A DNA stretch of 64,000 nt from CBDCCT01 sp965214995 (GTDB lineage: Bacteria; Deinococcota; Deinococci; Deinococcales; Trueperaceae): contig CBDCCT010000002.1 of assembly GCA_965214995.1 (NCBI GenBank), forward strand, positions 2,294,001 to 2,358,000, in the 5' to 3' direction. How positions within the stretch are numbered: the stretch's first letter is position 1; every line of letters starts with the position of its first letter. The translations under genes were made by a program, and so were the position numbers. The notes under the pieces are model-generated. The model was not told the origin of the DNA, did not search any database, and saw nothing but the letters and a program-made list of their open reading frames with translations. This document shows, piece after piece, positions 5,748-13,717 of this stretch.

Positions 5748-7976
5748 ATGAAGCTAACTGAACCCAGAAAAGTCACCTCCCAAAAAAGCACCGGGGACGC
5801 CGCAAACGTTAGGACGTTTGCGGCGCAAGGGAGCGACCTCCGCTATTTCGTCGGCGGCATGGACTGCGCGAGTTGCGCGAACAAAATTGGCGAGCTCGTC
5901 GCGCGCACCGCCGGGGCGGACGGGGGGCGCGTTTCTTTCGTGACGCAGACGCTTCAGCTCACGCTTGACGAAAGGGTAACGCCGCGGGGGAGGCTCGAGG
6001 AGCGCATCCGCGCGTTGGGCTACGAACCAGAGCTGCAAACAAACGAAGGTGCGGGCGCACGTACGGAAGACGAAGAGAGACCCTGGTACCGCGCGCCCCA
6101 AGGCCGCCTGGTGCTTCTTGCGGGCACGCTTCTGGCGCTGGCTTTCGGGCTGAGTTTCGTTACCCCGTTCGCAAGCTGGGCCTACGTCGCCGCCACGCTT
6201 ATCGGCGCCGCGCCGCTCGTGCGTAAGGCGTTTCACGCCGCCCGGCTCGGCGACCCTTTTACCATCAACACGCTCGTGAGCGTGGCCGCGCTCGGCGCGG
6301 TGGGGATTGGCGAAGCGCCCGAGGGCGCGCTGGTGGTGTTTTTGTTCGCGGTGGGCGAGCTTCTGGAGGGCGTGGCGGCGGGGCGGGCGCGTAGGGGCAT
6401 CGCGGCGCTCACCAAACTCGCGCCCAAGACGGCGCGGTTGGTGGAGGGGGGGCGGACAAGGGAGGTCCCCGCCGAGAATTTGCGCATCGGCGACATCATC
6501 CAAGTGTCCCCGGGCGGACGCGTGCCTGCCGACGGCGTCATCCTTACCGGCCACTCTTACCTCAACGACGCCCCCGTCACGGGCGAGAGCGTGCCCGTCG
6601 CCAAGAGTCCGGGAGGTGACGTGTTCGCGGGCTCGCTCAACGAAGACGGGCTCCTCACCGTGCGGGTTACGCGCGACCCCCACGACAACACCCTCGCGCG
6701 CATCATCCACTTGGTCGAGGAGGCGCAAGCCTCCAAGGCCCCCACCGCCCGCTTTATCGACCGCTTCAGCCGCCGCTACACCCCCGCGGTGATGCTCGTC
6801 GCTGCGTGCGTCGCCGTTGTGCCGCCCCTTTTCGGAGGCGCTTGGGACGCTTGGCTCTACAAGGCGCTGGCGCTCCTCCTCATCGGCTGCCCCTGCGCGC
6901 TCGTTTTGAGCGTGCCCGCCGCCGTCACCTCCGCCCTTGCGGCGGGCGCGCGGCGGGGGCTGCTCGTCAAGGGCGGGGCCGCGTTGGAAACCATCGGCAA
7001 GGTCCGTACGGTCGCTTTTGACAAAACCGGCACCCTCACCGAAGGCAGGCCGCGCGTGACGGAGGTTGTTCCCTTGACTGCGTCCGAAGACGAGGTGCTG
7101 CGCCTCGCGGCGGCGGTCGAGGAGGGCTCGAGCCACCCCCTCGCCAAGGCGATTCTTGAGAAGGCAGCTTCATACAACCTGGACATTCCCACGACTGAGA
7201 ACGCCCAAGCCGTCAAGGGAGAGGCCGTGACCGCACGGGTCGAGGGGCGTTTAACAGCAGTCGGCTCACCGCGTTACGCGGCTAAACAGGTAAAGCTCGA
7301 GCCGGAGGTTGAAGGGCGCATTGGGGGGCTCGAGGCTCTAGGCAACACCGTGGTCGTGGTGCTTAGCGGAAACACAGCTCTGGGCCTCATCGCCATCCGC
7401 GACGAGGCGCGCGCCGAAGCAAGAGAAGCGTTGGCTGACCTTAAACGTTTAGGCGTCACGCCCGTGATGCTCACAGGCGACAACGCCCGCGCGGGCGGGG
7501 CGGTCGCTCGTGAGTTAGGTATCACTGTGGAAGCCGAACTCATGCCCGAAGCAAAACTGGCGCGCATCCGCACTCTTAAAGCGCGCGGCGGCGTGGCGAT
7601 GGTCGGCGACGGCGTCAACGACGCGCCCGCCCTGGCGCAGGCCGACGTAGGTATAAGCATGGGCGGGGGCACTGAGGTGGCGCTCGAGACCGCCGACGCC
7701 GCGCTCCTCAAGGATTCCGTGGCGGGCGTGGGCGAGTTGGTGAGACTCTCGAGGGCGACGCTCCGCAACATCCACCAAAACGTCGCCTTTGCGTTAGGTC
7801 TTAAAGCCGTGTTCCTGGTGACGACGCTTTTAGGCCTGACCGGGCTGTGGCTCGCGGTTCTTTCCGACACGGGCGCGACCGCGCTGGTCACGGCCAACGC
7901 GCTCAGGTTGCTGTCGTTCGGGCCATCCAACGCTGGGCGTGCGGGTAAAAACGCGAAAGAGGCTCATGGCACATAA
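5748..7976 (+). CDS. zntA: Zn/Cd/Pb-exporting P1B-type ATPase
   Basis: A 742-aa heavy-metal ATPase. An N-terminal HMA domain carries GGMDCASCA (Cys40, Cys43). The transmembrane CPC motif occurs in LLIGCPCALVLS, the phosphorylation site is DKTGTLTEG, followed by SSHPLA, TGDNARA and GDGVNDAPALAQADVG. The last membrane pair contains NVAFALGLK and DTGATALVTANALRLL, whose Lys and Asp are the ZntA-type (P1B-2) ligands. It pumps divalent Zn, Cd or Pb out of the cytoplasm. A TTG at 5736 is in frame but lies inside the -10 box, so ATG 5748 is chosen. The downstream CDF gene overlaps its end, forming one metal-resistance operon under the ArsR repressor. Confidence 0.95.
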   Translation: MKLTEPRKVTSQKSTGDAANVRTFAAQGSDLRYFVGGMDCASCANKIGELVARTAGADGGRVSFVTQTLQLTLDERVTPRGRLEERIRALGYEPELQTNEGAGARTEDEERPWYRAPQGRLVLLAGTLLALAFGLSFVTPFASWAYVAATLIGAAPLVRKAFHAARLGDPFTINTLVSVAALGAVGIGEAPEGALVVFLFAVGELLEGVAAGRARRGIAALTKLAPKTARLVEGGRTREVPAENLRIGDIIQVSPGGRVPADGVILTGHSYLNDAPVTGESVPVAKSPGGDVFAGSLNEDGLLTVRVTRDPHDNTLARIIHLVEEAQASKAPTARFIDRFSRRYTPAVMLVAACVAVVPPLFGGAWDAWLYKALALLLIGCPCALVLSVPAAVTSALAAGARRGLLVKGGAALETIGKVRTVAFDKTGTLTEGRPRVTEVVPLTASEDEVLRLAAAVEEGSSHPLAKAILEKAASYNLDIPTTENAQAVKGEAVTARVEGRLTAVGSPRYAAKQVKLEPEVEGRIGGLEALGNTVVVVLSGNTALGLIAIRDEARAEAREALADLKRLGVTPVMLTGDNARAGGAVARELGITVEAELMPEAKLARIRTLKARGGVAMVGDGVNDAPALAQADVGISMGGGTEVALETADAALLKDSVAGVGELVRLSRATLRNIHQNVAFALGLKAVFLVTTLLGLTGLWLAVLSDTGATALVTANALRLLSFGPSNAGRAGKNAKEAHGT

Positions 7977-8880
7977 TCACAACCACTCATCCGGTCATTC
8001 ACATAGTCATACCCACGGGGGCGGCAACGGTCGGCGGCTGGCGCTCGTCCTCGCGCTCGTCGTGCTCTACATGGTCGCCGAGGTTATCGGCGGGCTCCTC
8101 ACGAATTCGCTCGCGCTCCTCGCCGACGCCGGGCACATGCTCTCGGACGCGGGCGCGCTCGCGCTGGCGCTCTTCGCCCTTTGGATGGCGCGGCGGCCCG
8201 CTAAGCCAGGGCGCACCTACGGAAACTACCGCACCGAGATTTTGGCGGCTCTGGCGAACGGCGCGACGCTGGTCGCCGTCGCCGTGTATATCTTCGTGGA
8301 GGCTTTCCGCCGCTTCGGCGCGCCCCCCGAGGTGCAGGGCGCGGCCATGATGGGCGTGGCGGTGGGGGGCTTGGTCGTTAATTTGGTCGGTTTACAAATT
8401 CTTAACGCGGGCAAGTCCGAAAGCCTAAACGTCCGGGGTGCCTGGCTGCACGTGCTCACCGACGCGTTAGGGAGCGTGGGCGCGATTGTCGCGGGCGCGC
8501 TCGTGTGGGGCTTCGGCTGGAACTGGGCCGACCCGCTGGCCTCGGTCGTCATCGGCGTGCTCGTGATTTACTCGTCCTGGGAACTCCTCAAAGAAACGGT
8601 CAACGTCCTCATGGAGGGCGCGCCCGGTCACCTGGACGTGGACGAGGTGCGAGACGCCATGCGCGGCGTGGCGGGCGTGCGCGCGGTGCATGATTTGCAC
8701 GTCTGGACCATCACCAGCGGCATGGTCGCGCTCTCGGCGCACGTGGTGGTTGAAGAGGACAGTTTTAACCAGCGGACTTTAAGCGCGGTGCGGGAGCGGT
8801 TGCACGAGAGCTTCGGCATCGAGCACAGCACGATTCAGCTCGAGCGTGAAGGGTTTGAAGAACCGGAAATGATTGTTTAA
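7966..8880 (+). CDS. Cation diffusion facilitator zinc exporter
   Basis: A 304-aa CDF transporter of CzcD/ZitB type. The N-terminus is histidine-rich (HNHNHSSGHSHSHTH), followed by six membrane segments. The tetrahedral zinc-site motifs HxxxD appear twice, in DAGHMLSDAG and HVLTDALGS. A cytoplasmic ferredoxin-like C-terminal domain follows (VRAVHDLHVWTITSG). It exchanges zinc or cadmium for protons. ATG 7966 overlaps the zntA stop by 11 bases; an upstream GTG at 7939 is in frame but the metal-binding start is typical. It works with ZntA in zinc efflux. Confidence 0.93.
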   Translation: MAHNHNHSSGHSHSHTHGGGNGRRLALVLALVVLYMVAEVIGGLLTNSLALLADAGHMLSDAGALALALFALWMARRPAKPGRTYGNYRTEILAALANGATLVAVAVYIFVEAFRRFGAPPEVQGAAMMGVAVGGLVVNLVGLQILNAGKSESLNVRGAWLHVLTDALGSVGAIVAGALVWGFGWNWADPLASVVIGVLVIYSSWELLKETVNVLMEGAPGHLDVDEVRDAMRGVAGVRAVHDLHVWTITSGMVALSAHVVVEEDSFNQRTLSAVRERLHESFGIEHSTIQLEREGFEEPEMIV

Positions 8881-8991
8881 GAAGGGGATGTTCGCATAAC
8901 CCAAAGTTTAGAGGGCTCGAATGATGGGCGCACGGGTAGCGGGTGCATTTCTTTCAGAACTTACTCAAATCCGTTTCTCTGCTGGAAAACG

Positions 8992-9978
8992 TTAAATGTT
9001 AAAGCTAGAGCCCCCGTTGTCAAAGCTCGCCGAATAGCTGATAGTGCTCCCACCATCTGCAACGATTCCATTACGAATTTCGACTCGCCGACTGCCGTCA
9101 AAAAGAACTATATTTTCTAAGTTAAGTAGTGGAATCCGTCGCTCATCATCCATGCAATGGCTGCTAGCCCATACCTTTACGAGAGTGCTGATAAAGTCTT
9201 CGGAGAGGCAGGTCTCCTGGATTTCTTCAGGGAGCTGCTGGAACAACGGGAGACTTTGAAGCCAGCCATAATCAGGTTCTGAACTCAGTTTTGTGGCTTT
9301 GTCCCGAAGTGCAGCCGGAAGTTGTTGTTTGACAATTTGGAATCGCTTTTCAAATGCCTGCTCACCCCGCAAACGATCAACTTCCAAAATTGCCGATAGT
9401 TTGTCCAATGTTACACGCTCGAAGGATAAATTAAGTCCAATGTTACGTTGAGACAACCAAAACTTTAATCTTGTGCCGCTGGTAGTAGCTTCCAAGTCAT
9501 GTAAACGGGACGGGTCAGCCTCAAACATATTGTCATCCATAGCCGCAAGAACTGAACCGTCGGCTGCACTTAGCTGGAATGAAAGAAACAAGAAGCCGTT
9601 ACCTGCTCTTCGCAACCAAACAGCTCGCTTACCTGCTAGGGAAATAGCGACATCTGTTCCTCCCGAATAGCATCCACCAAGTCGAATCAAGAACTCCCGT
9701 TTGGACCAGGGTAGGTCCGCAATTACAGACTGGGAATTTACGAGTGACTCTTTAAGCTCCCTAAGTTCACCTTTGGAGTAAACGCCCTGATCGGCTGCGT
9801 CGTGGTGTTTTCGGCAAAGCGCAATCATGCCCTCAGGCCGTTGATGCTGCTTTACATTCCAGGGCGGGTCGAAGTGGTGCCAAGTGAGGAAGGCTTGGCG
9901 GCATCCGGACACAGGGCAGCCAAATCCTACTTCCTGACGCAACTTCCGACGAACTTCTGCAGGTGGAGTCCTGTTCAT
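8992..9978 (-). CDS. HNH-like nuclease-domain protein of lower GC content
   Basis: A 328-aa protein. The first 65 residues carry a zinc-coordinated HNH-like pattern: FGCPVSGC, LTWHHFDPPW, then MIALCRKHHDAAD. Such domains bind a metal in a beta-beta-alpha fold and usually cleave nucleic acid. The rest (roughly 90-328) has no motif I recognise; it has beta-rich and helical stretches. Codon use is visibly more AT-rich than the neighbours, suggesting recent acquisition. It stands alone, with about 110 bases to the CDF gene and 57 to the next. It could be a defence or selfish endonuclease, but no partner gene is visible. Confidence 0.7.
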   Translation of the reverse strand: MNRTPPAEVRRKLRQEVGFGCPVSGCRQAFLTWHHFDPPWNVKQHQRPEGMIALCRKHHDAADQGVYSKGELRELKESLVNSQSVIADLPWSKREFLIRLGGCYSGGTDVAISLAGKRAVWLRRAGNGFLFLSFQLSAADGSVLAAMDDNMFEADPSRLHDLEATTSGTRLKFWLSQRNIGLNLSFERVTLDKLSAILEVDRLRGEQAFEKRFQIVKQQLPAALRDKATKLSSEPDYGWLQSLPLFQQLPEEIQETCLSEDFISTLVKVWASSHCMDDERRIPLLNLENIVLFDGSRRVEIRNGIVADGGSTISYSASFDNGGSSFNI

Positions 9979-10035
9979 TTTGGCGCAACCTTAAGTAGTC
10001 TAGCCCGTCACTTAACTAGGGCAGCCTGACGCGGC

Positions 10036-10434
10036 TCAAATAACCTCTAACACCGCCTCGCACTTGCCCCACTCGAGCGCCTCCTCCCGCGTCTCCACCC
10101 AAATATCCACATGATTGGTCCGGCGCGGGTGCATCGTGTCTTGCACCTCCAAAACCATGCCGGGGTTCCAGCCGCCGCAGGCGTTCGCCTCGGTGTTGAC
10201 TTCAACCACGCGGAGTTCGGTGCCGTAGGGGAGTTCGCTGTTGAGCAGGTCGCGGCTCACCGCCACGACGCCGGGGCCTACCGTCTCGCCCGTCGCGGTG
10301 ACGGTGGGCGTGCTGTCGGTTTGCGCCGCCTCGGATGAATAGGCGGTCATGGTGACCTCGAGCGTCTGCGCCAGGCCGAAAGAGGATGTTAACAGAAAAA
10401 GACAAAATAGATTGAGCGTGATGGGCTGGAGCAT
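10036..10434 (-). CDS. Secreted 3D-domain protein
   Basis: A 132-aa exported protein. Residues 1-24 look like a signal peptide (hydrophobic LNLFCLFLLTSSFGLAQ). The mature part matches the 3D (three-Asp) fold of MltA/RpfB-like double-psi barrels: MTAYSSEAAQTDSTPTVTATGE, then VVAVSRDLL, and VQDTMHPRRTNHVDIWV carrying conserved aspartates. Such domains are often in peptidoglycan lytic enzymes. AAGGAGG on the minus strand lies 7 bases before ATG 10434, so this start is chosen over the one 23 codons upstream. Confidence 0.75.
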   Translation of the reverse strand: MLQPITLNLFCLFLLTSSFGLAQTLEVTMTAYSSEAAQTDSTPTVTATGETVGPGVVAVSRDLLNSELPYGTELRVVEVNTEANACGGWNPGMVLEVQDTMHPRRTNHVDIWVETREEALEWGKCEAVLEVI

Positions 10435-10649
10435 CTTGCGCCTCCTTGAGTGTTGGATAAGTGCTTGTGGACTCACCTTTGTCGAACCATTTTTTTGGGT
10501 CACGAATAACGTGTGACTTTTTTACCTTTGCCAGTTAAGCACATTTTCATGAAGGGCACTGTTTTACAAAGACCATTCCGCGTACAAAGTTGCGGAACAA
10601 GGCGAGCCGCACCCTCACACCTCCTTTTCGGGATGCGTTAGCATGTCCC

Positions 10650-11273
10650 ATGCCTTATTCCTTTGGAGGGGGCTGGACGGAGCTTATCGTCGGCCCCATG
10701 TTTTCGGGAAAATCAGAAGAACTCATCCGCCGCACCACGCGCGCCCTTCTTGCCAAGCAGCCCGTGCAGGTGTTTAAGCCCGGCCTAGACGCCCGCTACA
10801 GCGCGCGCTGCGTGGCTTCGCATAACGGGAGAACGCTGGAGGCGCAGGCTGTGGGGAGCGTGGCGGACATCCGCGCGGGGCTCGAAGGCGCGACGCAGGT
10901 CGTCGCCATCGACGAGGCGCAGTTTCTCTCGCACGAGCTCGTGGCGCTCTCCGAGGAGCTGGCCGACGTAGGGATGCGCGTCATCATCGCGGGGCTCGAC
11001 TTGGACTTTCGCGGCGAGCCTTTCGGCCCTATGCCCGGACTCCTGGCTCGAGCGGAGCGGGTGGACAAACTCACCGCCATCTGCCGCTGCGGTCGCGCCG
11101 CCACCCGCACCCAGCGCCTCATCGGCGGGCACCCCGCACACTTTGACGACCCCACCATCTTAGTCGGCGCCGCCGAAGCTTACGAGCCGCGCTGCCGCGA
11201 ACATCACGTGGTGGTGCGGCGCGAACGCGTCACGCCGCTCTTTCCCGCAAGTGCAGCCGAACGGGCGGGTTAG
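10650..11273 (+). CDS. tdk: Thymidine kinase
   Basis: A 207-aa type II thymidine kinase. The Walker A loop is GPMFSGKSEELIRR, the Walker B region DEAQFL, and a lasso zinc site is formed by CRCG and a late CREHH. It phosphorylates thymidine to dTMP in nucleotide salvage. ATG 10650 gives the usual N-terminus; an in-frame start 20 codons upstream would add an unrelated tail. TAGCAT at 10639-10644 lies five bases before this ATG, in keeping with the leaderless pattern seen elsewhere here, but the -35 is unclear. Confidence 0.92.
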   Translation: MPYSFGGGWTELIVGPMFSGKSEELIRRTTRALLAKQPVQVFKPGLDARYSARCVASHNGRTLEAQAVGSVADIRAGLEGATQVVAIDEAQFLSHELVALSEELADVGMRVIIAGLDLDFRGEPFGPMPGLLARAERVDKLTAICRCGRAATRTQRLIGGHPAHFDDPTILVGAAEAYEPRCREHHVVVRRERVTPLFPASAAERAG

Positions 11274-11335
11274 CGGGCGCGCTCACACATCGGGTTTCGG
11301 CCCAGTCGTACCTTTTTCTTTGGGAGGGTTTGGTA

Positions 11336-11539
11336 ATGGACGACTCGAGACGCCTGCCGCAGGACGATGAGTTTTCCCGTGGTGTGTACGACGAGACCGC
11401 GCTTGACGAGGACGACGAGGACGAAGACGAGCTTTACCAAGACGACCTTGCAGGGGACGACGAACTTTACGAAGACGAGCTAGAGGAGGGCGAAAGCCTC
11501 TACGAGGACGACTTTGATGAAGACGATGACGAGTATTGA
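11336..11539 (+). CDS. Small highly acidic repeat protein
   Basis: A 67-aa protein in which 36 residues are Asp or Glu. The C-terminal half contains three imperfect copies of a (D/E)xLYxDDL-like unit: ELYQDDL, ELYEDEL, SLYEDDF. GGGAGGG at 11322-11328 is seven bases before ATG 11336. It is likely unstructured and may act as a DNA mimic, a chaperone tail or a cation buffer, but none of these can be shown. It is transcribed after tdk with a 62-base gap and may share its transcript. Confidence 0.6.
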   Translation: MDDSRRLPQDDEFSRGVYDETALDEDDEDEDELYQDDLAGDDELYEDELEEGESLYEDDFDEDDDEY

Positions 11540-11548
11540 GGGTAGGAG

Positions 11549-11782
11549 CTAGTCTGTGGGCGGCTCGAGCCTAGAGAGCATCTCCTTAAGCTTGGCCGCC
11601 GCCACGCCTCGAAGCCTCACGCTCTCGGACTTGAGCGCGCGTAAATTCGCCTGCTCAACGGGGGCGTCAAAGGCGGCGGCGGCTTCCGTTTCGGCCTCGA
11701 GCCGGTCCAAAAGCACGCGGTAGCGCTCGTTAAGCCCTTCCAACGCGTCTAAGTCGTCCATGCTGATGAGGTCGCGGTCCAT
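11549..11782 (-). CDS. Hypothetical coiled-coil protein
   Basis: A 77-aa, mostly helical protein (LNERYRVLLDRLEAETEAAAAF, then LRALKSESVRLRGVAAAKLKEML). The leucine spacing suggests a short coiled coil. It follows another small gene on the same strand by 15 bases. No family is recognised. Confidence 0.55.
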   Translation of the reverse strand: MDRDLISMDDLDALEGLNERYRVLLDRLEAETEAAAAFDAPVEQANLRALKSESVRLRGVAAAKLKEMLSRLEPPTD

Positions 11783-11797
11783 CCCTGTGTTTAGGCG

Positions 11798-12022
11798 TTA
11801 CGGATAAGACTCGTGCGTCGGGTTGTCGGCCCCGGTGGAGGCGAGCTGCTCGAGCGCGTCCACCTCGGCGCGGAGCCGGTACACGTAGTTGAGCATCCAG
11901 CCTAAGTCGTCACCCATTTTTTTAGACCCTATCTCTCTAAGGATGCCCTCGATGAGGTGAAGGTGGTCGGCTACTTTGCTTGCCCTGTTTTGAGTTCCAA
12001 CATCGTTTTCAGCGTCGCTCAT
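11798..12022 (-). CDS. Hypothetical small helical protein
   Basis: A 74-aa protein with amphipathic helices (VADHLHLIEGILREIG and LNYVYRLRAEVDALEQL). The ATG is preceded by GGGAGGGACA on the minus strand, a good ribosome-binding site. It lies downstream of aspS by about 87 bases and forms a likely pair with the next gene. No family is recognised. Confidence 0.55.
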   Translation of the reverse strand: MSDAENDVGTQNRASKVADHLHLIEGILREIGSKKMGDDLGWMLNYVYRLRAEVDALEQLASTGADNPTHESYP

Positions 12023-12109
12023 TGTCCCTCCCGTATAAAACTAGCACAACGCGTCTCCAAAAAGCGTTCTACGGGCGCAAAAAGCCTCTTTTGAGTTCTT
12101 GATTTGCGC

Positions 12110-13393
12110 TCAGGGCTGCAAACGACTTCCGTCTCTCGGAAACGCGCGCGCAAACCTTACGTTGGAAATGCCCAACAGGAGCGCGGTGATGCGCTCCGCC
12201 CCGATGGCGAATCCGCCGTGGGGGGGCATCCCGTACTTGAACACTTCTAGGTAGCCCCGGAACTTGTCGGGGTCCATCCGGCGCTTCTGAAGCTCCTCGA
12301 CCAGCACGCTATGCTCGTGAATCCGCTGCCCGCCCGAGCTTATCTCGACGCCCCTAAAGATTAAATCTAGGCCCCGCGTCAGCCCGTCGGGGGTCGGGTA
12401 GGTGTAAAAGGGCCGCGCGGCCTGCGGGTAGTGCGTGACGAAGACGAAGTCCGAGTCGTGCTCCTCTTTGGCCCAGCGCCCTATCAGGCGTTCGGCCTCG
12501 GGGTCTAAGTCCTTGCCGCCCGTTTGGTAGCCGTAGCGGTCTCTGACGAGGTCTCGAGCGGTAAGCAGCCGAATCCGCGGGAACGGCACGCTCATGGCGG
12601 GAGCTTCAACCCCAAAAAGCTCCATCTGAGGCCCACAGTGCTCCAGAACGTGCCCCATCATGCGCTTGACAAGCGCCTCCTGCACGTCCATCACCTCGCC
12701 GTCGTCTTCAATAAAACCCATCTCCACGTCGAGGCTCAAGTATTCGGACAGGTGACGGCTCGTGTGCGAGAGTTCGGCGCGGTAGACGGGCGCGGTCTCA
12801 AAAACGCGCTCAAAGACGCCCATCATGATTTGCTTGTAGAGCTGCGGCGACTGCGCTAGGTAAGCGCGCTTGCCGTAGTAGTCCACCTCGAACAGGTTCG
12901 CGCCCCCCTCGGCCCCCGCCGCGACGATTTTGGGGGAGAAGATTTCGGTGAAGTTTTGCTTGTTTAAGTAGTCTCGAAAGGCCTTGACGAGTTCCGCCTG
13001 CACCTTCATGGTGGCTCGAGCCTTGAGGCCGCGCAGCGACACGTGGCGGTATTCGAGCAGCGTGTCCGGGTTGGCAGCCCAGTCCTCTTTGGGGATTTCG
13101 ATGGGGGCGGGCTCCAACGCCGCCGAAATCTCTTCCAGTGTGCTCGCCTGAACCTCCAAACCGCCGGGCGCTTTCTTACTCTCCACCACCCGCCCCGCCA
13201 CGCGCACGGAACTTTCGCCCAAGGGGATGCGCGCGCCCTCAAACACGCACTGGACCACGCCCGTGCGGTCTCGCAGGAGGAGGAACTGGACGCCGCCTAA
13301 GTCGCGGCGGTTGTGGACCCAGCCTTGTAAAGTCACGTCTTGGCCTTTAAACGCGGGCAGTTCGGCGGCGAAGGTGCGGTCGGGGGTGGACAT
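12110..13393 (-). CDS. aspS: Aspartyl-tRNA synthetase, archaeal-type, probably non-discriminating
   Basis: A 427-aa AspRS lacking the bacterial insertion and GAD domain, so it is the short archaeal/AspRS2 kind. An OB-fold anticodon-binding domain (GWVHNRRDLGG) is followed by class II motifs: motif 2 around FETAPVYRAELSHTSRHLSEY and motif 3 GGFAIGAERITALLLG. A His after GWV and a Pro in SKKAPGG are the residues associated with non-discriminating enzymes, which load Asp on both tRNA-Asp and tRNA-Asn and rely on GatCAB. The gene has its own AGGAG before ATG 13393. It is preceded on the same strand by a promoter, a leader ORF and an intrinsic terminator that together look like an attenuator. Confidence 0.93.
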   Translation of the reverse strand: MSTPDRTFAAELPAFKGQDVTLQGWVHNRRDLGGVQFLLLRDRTGVVQCVFEGARIPLGESSVRVAGRVVESKKAPGGLEVQASTLEEISAALEPAPIEIPKEDWAANPDTLLEYRHVSLRGLKARATMKVQAELVKAFRDYLNKQNFTEIFSPKIVAAGAEGGANLFEVDYYGKRAYLAQSPQLYKQIMMGVFERVFETAPVYRAELSHTSRHLSEYLSLDVEMGFIEDDGEVMDVQEALVKRMMGHVLEHCGPQMELFGVEAPAMSVPFPRIRLLTARDLVRDRYGYQTGGKDLDPEAERLIGRWAKEEHDSDFVFVTHYPQAARPFYTYPTPDGLTRGLDLIFRGVEISSGGQRIHEHSVLVEELQKRRMDPDKFRGYLEVFKYGMPPHGGFAIGAERITALLLGISNVRFARAFPRDGSRLQP

Positions 13394-13427
13394 GGCGGGC
13401 TCCTAAAACGCGTCTTGGTAAGACGGC

Positions 13428-13455
13428 AAAAAAAATCCCGAGGATGGGCCTCGGG
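13428..13455 (-). terminator. Intrinsic terminator in the aspS leader (attenuator)
   Basis: Read on the minus strand, CCCGAGG (13449-13455) pairs with CCTCGGG (13437-13443) around a 5-base loop, and eight U residues follow (13428-13435). The U-tract is only on this strand, so it terminates transcription heading into aspS, which starts 35 bases downstream. The 5-prime arm region can alternatively pair with GGGGCG or GGGCC segments at the end of the upstream leader ORF, the basis for an antiterminator. Confidence 0.85.
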
Positions 13456-13478
13456 GACGAACGCGGCGGTGACTGGCC

Positions 13479-13535
13479 CTACGCCCCGGACTCCTCCAGA
13501 TTATCGTCGTTGGTGCGGGGGGCGGGCGTCGTCAT
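13479..13535 (-). CDS. 18-aa aspS leader peptide
   Basis: ATG at 13535 starts about 8 bases after a -10 box, and the frame closes with TAG at 13479-13481. The peptide is MTTPAPRTNDDNLEESGA. Its centre carries AAC GAC GAT AAT, that is Asn-Asp-Asp-Asn. Those are exactly the two amino acids whose tRNAs a non-discriminating AspRS charges. Stalling there during shortage of Asp-tRNA would leave the leader end free to pair with the 5-prime arm of the terminator. The ORF is short and its translation is inferred from position and design. Confidence 0.7.
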   Translation of the reverse strand: MTTPAPRTNDDNLEESGA

Positions 13536-13543
13536 TGCCGGGT

Positions 13544-13573
13544 ATCCTAGCAGGGTGTGAGAGGGGATGTCAA
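13544..13573 (-). promoter_or_regulatory. aspS leader promoter
   Basis: TTGACA (13568-13573) and TAGGAT (13544-13549) on the minus strand are separated by 18 bases. The predicted start of transcription is at or within two bases of the leader ATG at 13535, so the leader ORF would be read from a leaderless mRNA. Confidence 0.75.
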
Positions 13574-13671
13574 CGCTGGTGAAAGAGGTAGAGCGGGAAA
13601 GGTGGAATGCGGAGCTTCCTATTTCGTTGCGTTGCTTGCTCGAGCCCTGACTTAACCGTAAAATTTGTTTT

Positions 13672-13713
13672 ATGCGCCTGACCCCACCCGAACGCTCCAT
13701 CATCACCAACTAA
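13672..13713 (+). CDS. 13-codon ORF upstream of the predicted nuclease gene
   Basis: TAAAAT at 13659-13664 is followed seven bases later by ATG 13672. The short frame (MRLTPPERSIITN) ends with TAA at 13711-13713, four bases before the ATG of the next gene. That gene lacks a ribosome-binding site, so it may be translated by re-initiation after this leaderless ORF. The -35 region (TTGCTC, 17 bases upstream) is a weak match. Evidence is positional only. Confidence 0.35.
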   Translation: MRLTPPERSIITN

Positions 13714-13717
13714 AACG

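Noticed and set aside
5754..7136. Long open frame on the minus strand opposite zntA (about 460 codons).
   Set aside because: It mirrors the third-position GC pattern of the well-supported zntA gene, has no recognisable domain and is a typical shadow in high-GC DNA.
13428..13573. T-box riboswitch upstream of aspS.
   Set aside because: No T-box sequence (AGGGUGGNACCGCG-like) or specifier loop can be seen; the leader ORF plus terminator fits ribosome-mediated attenuation better.
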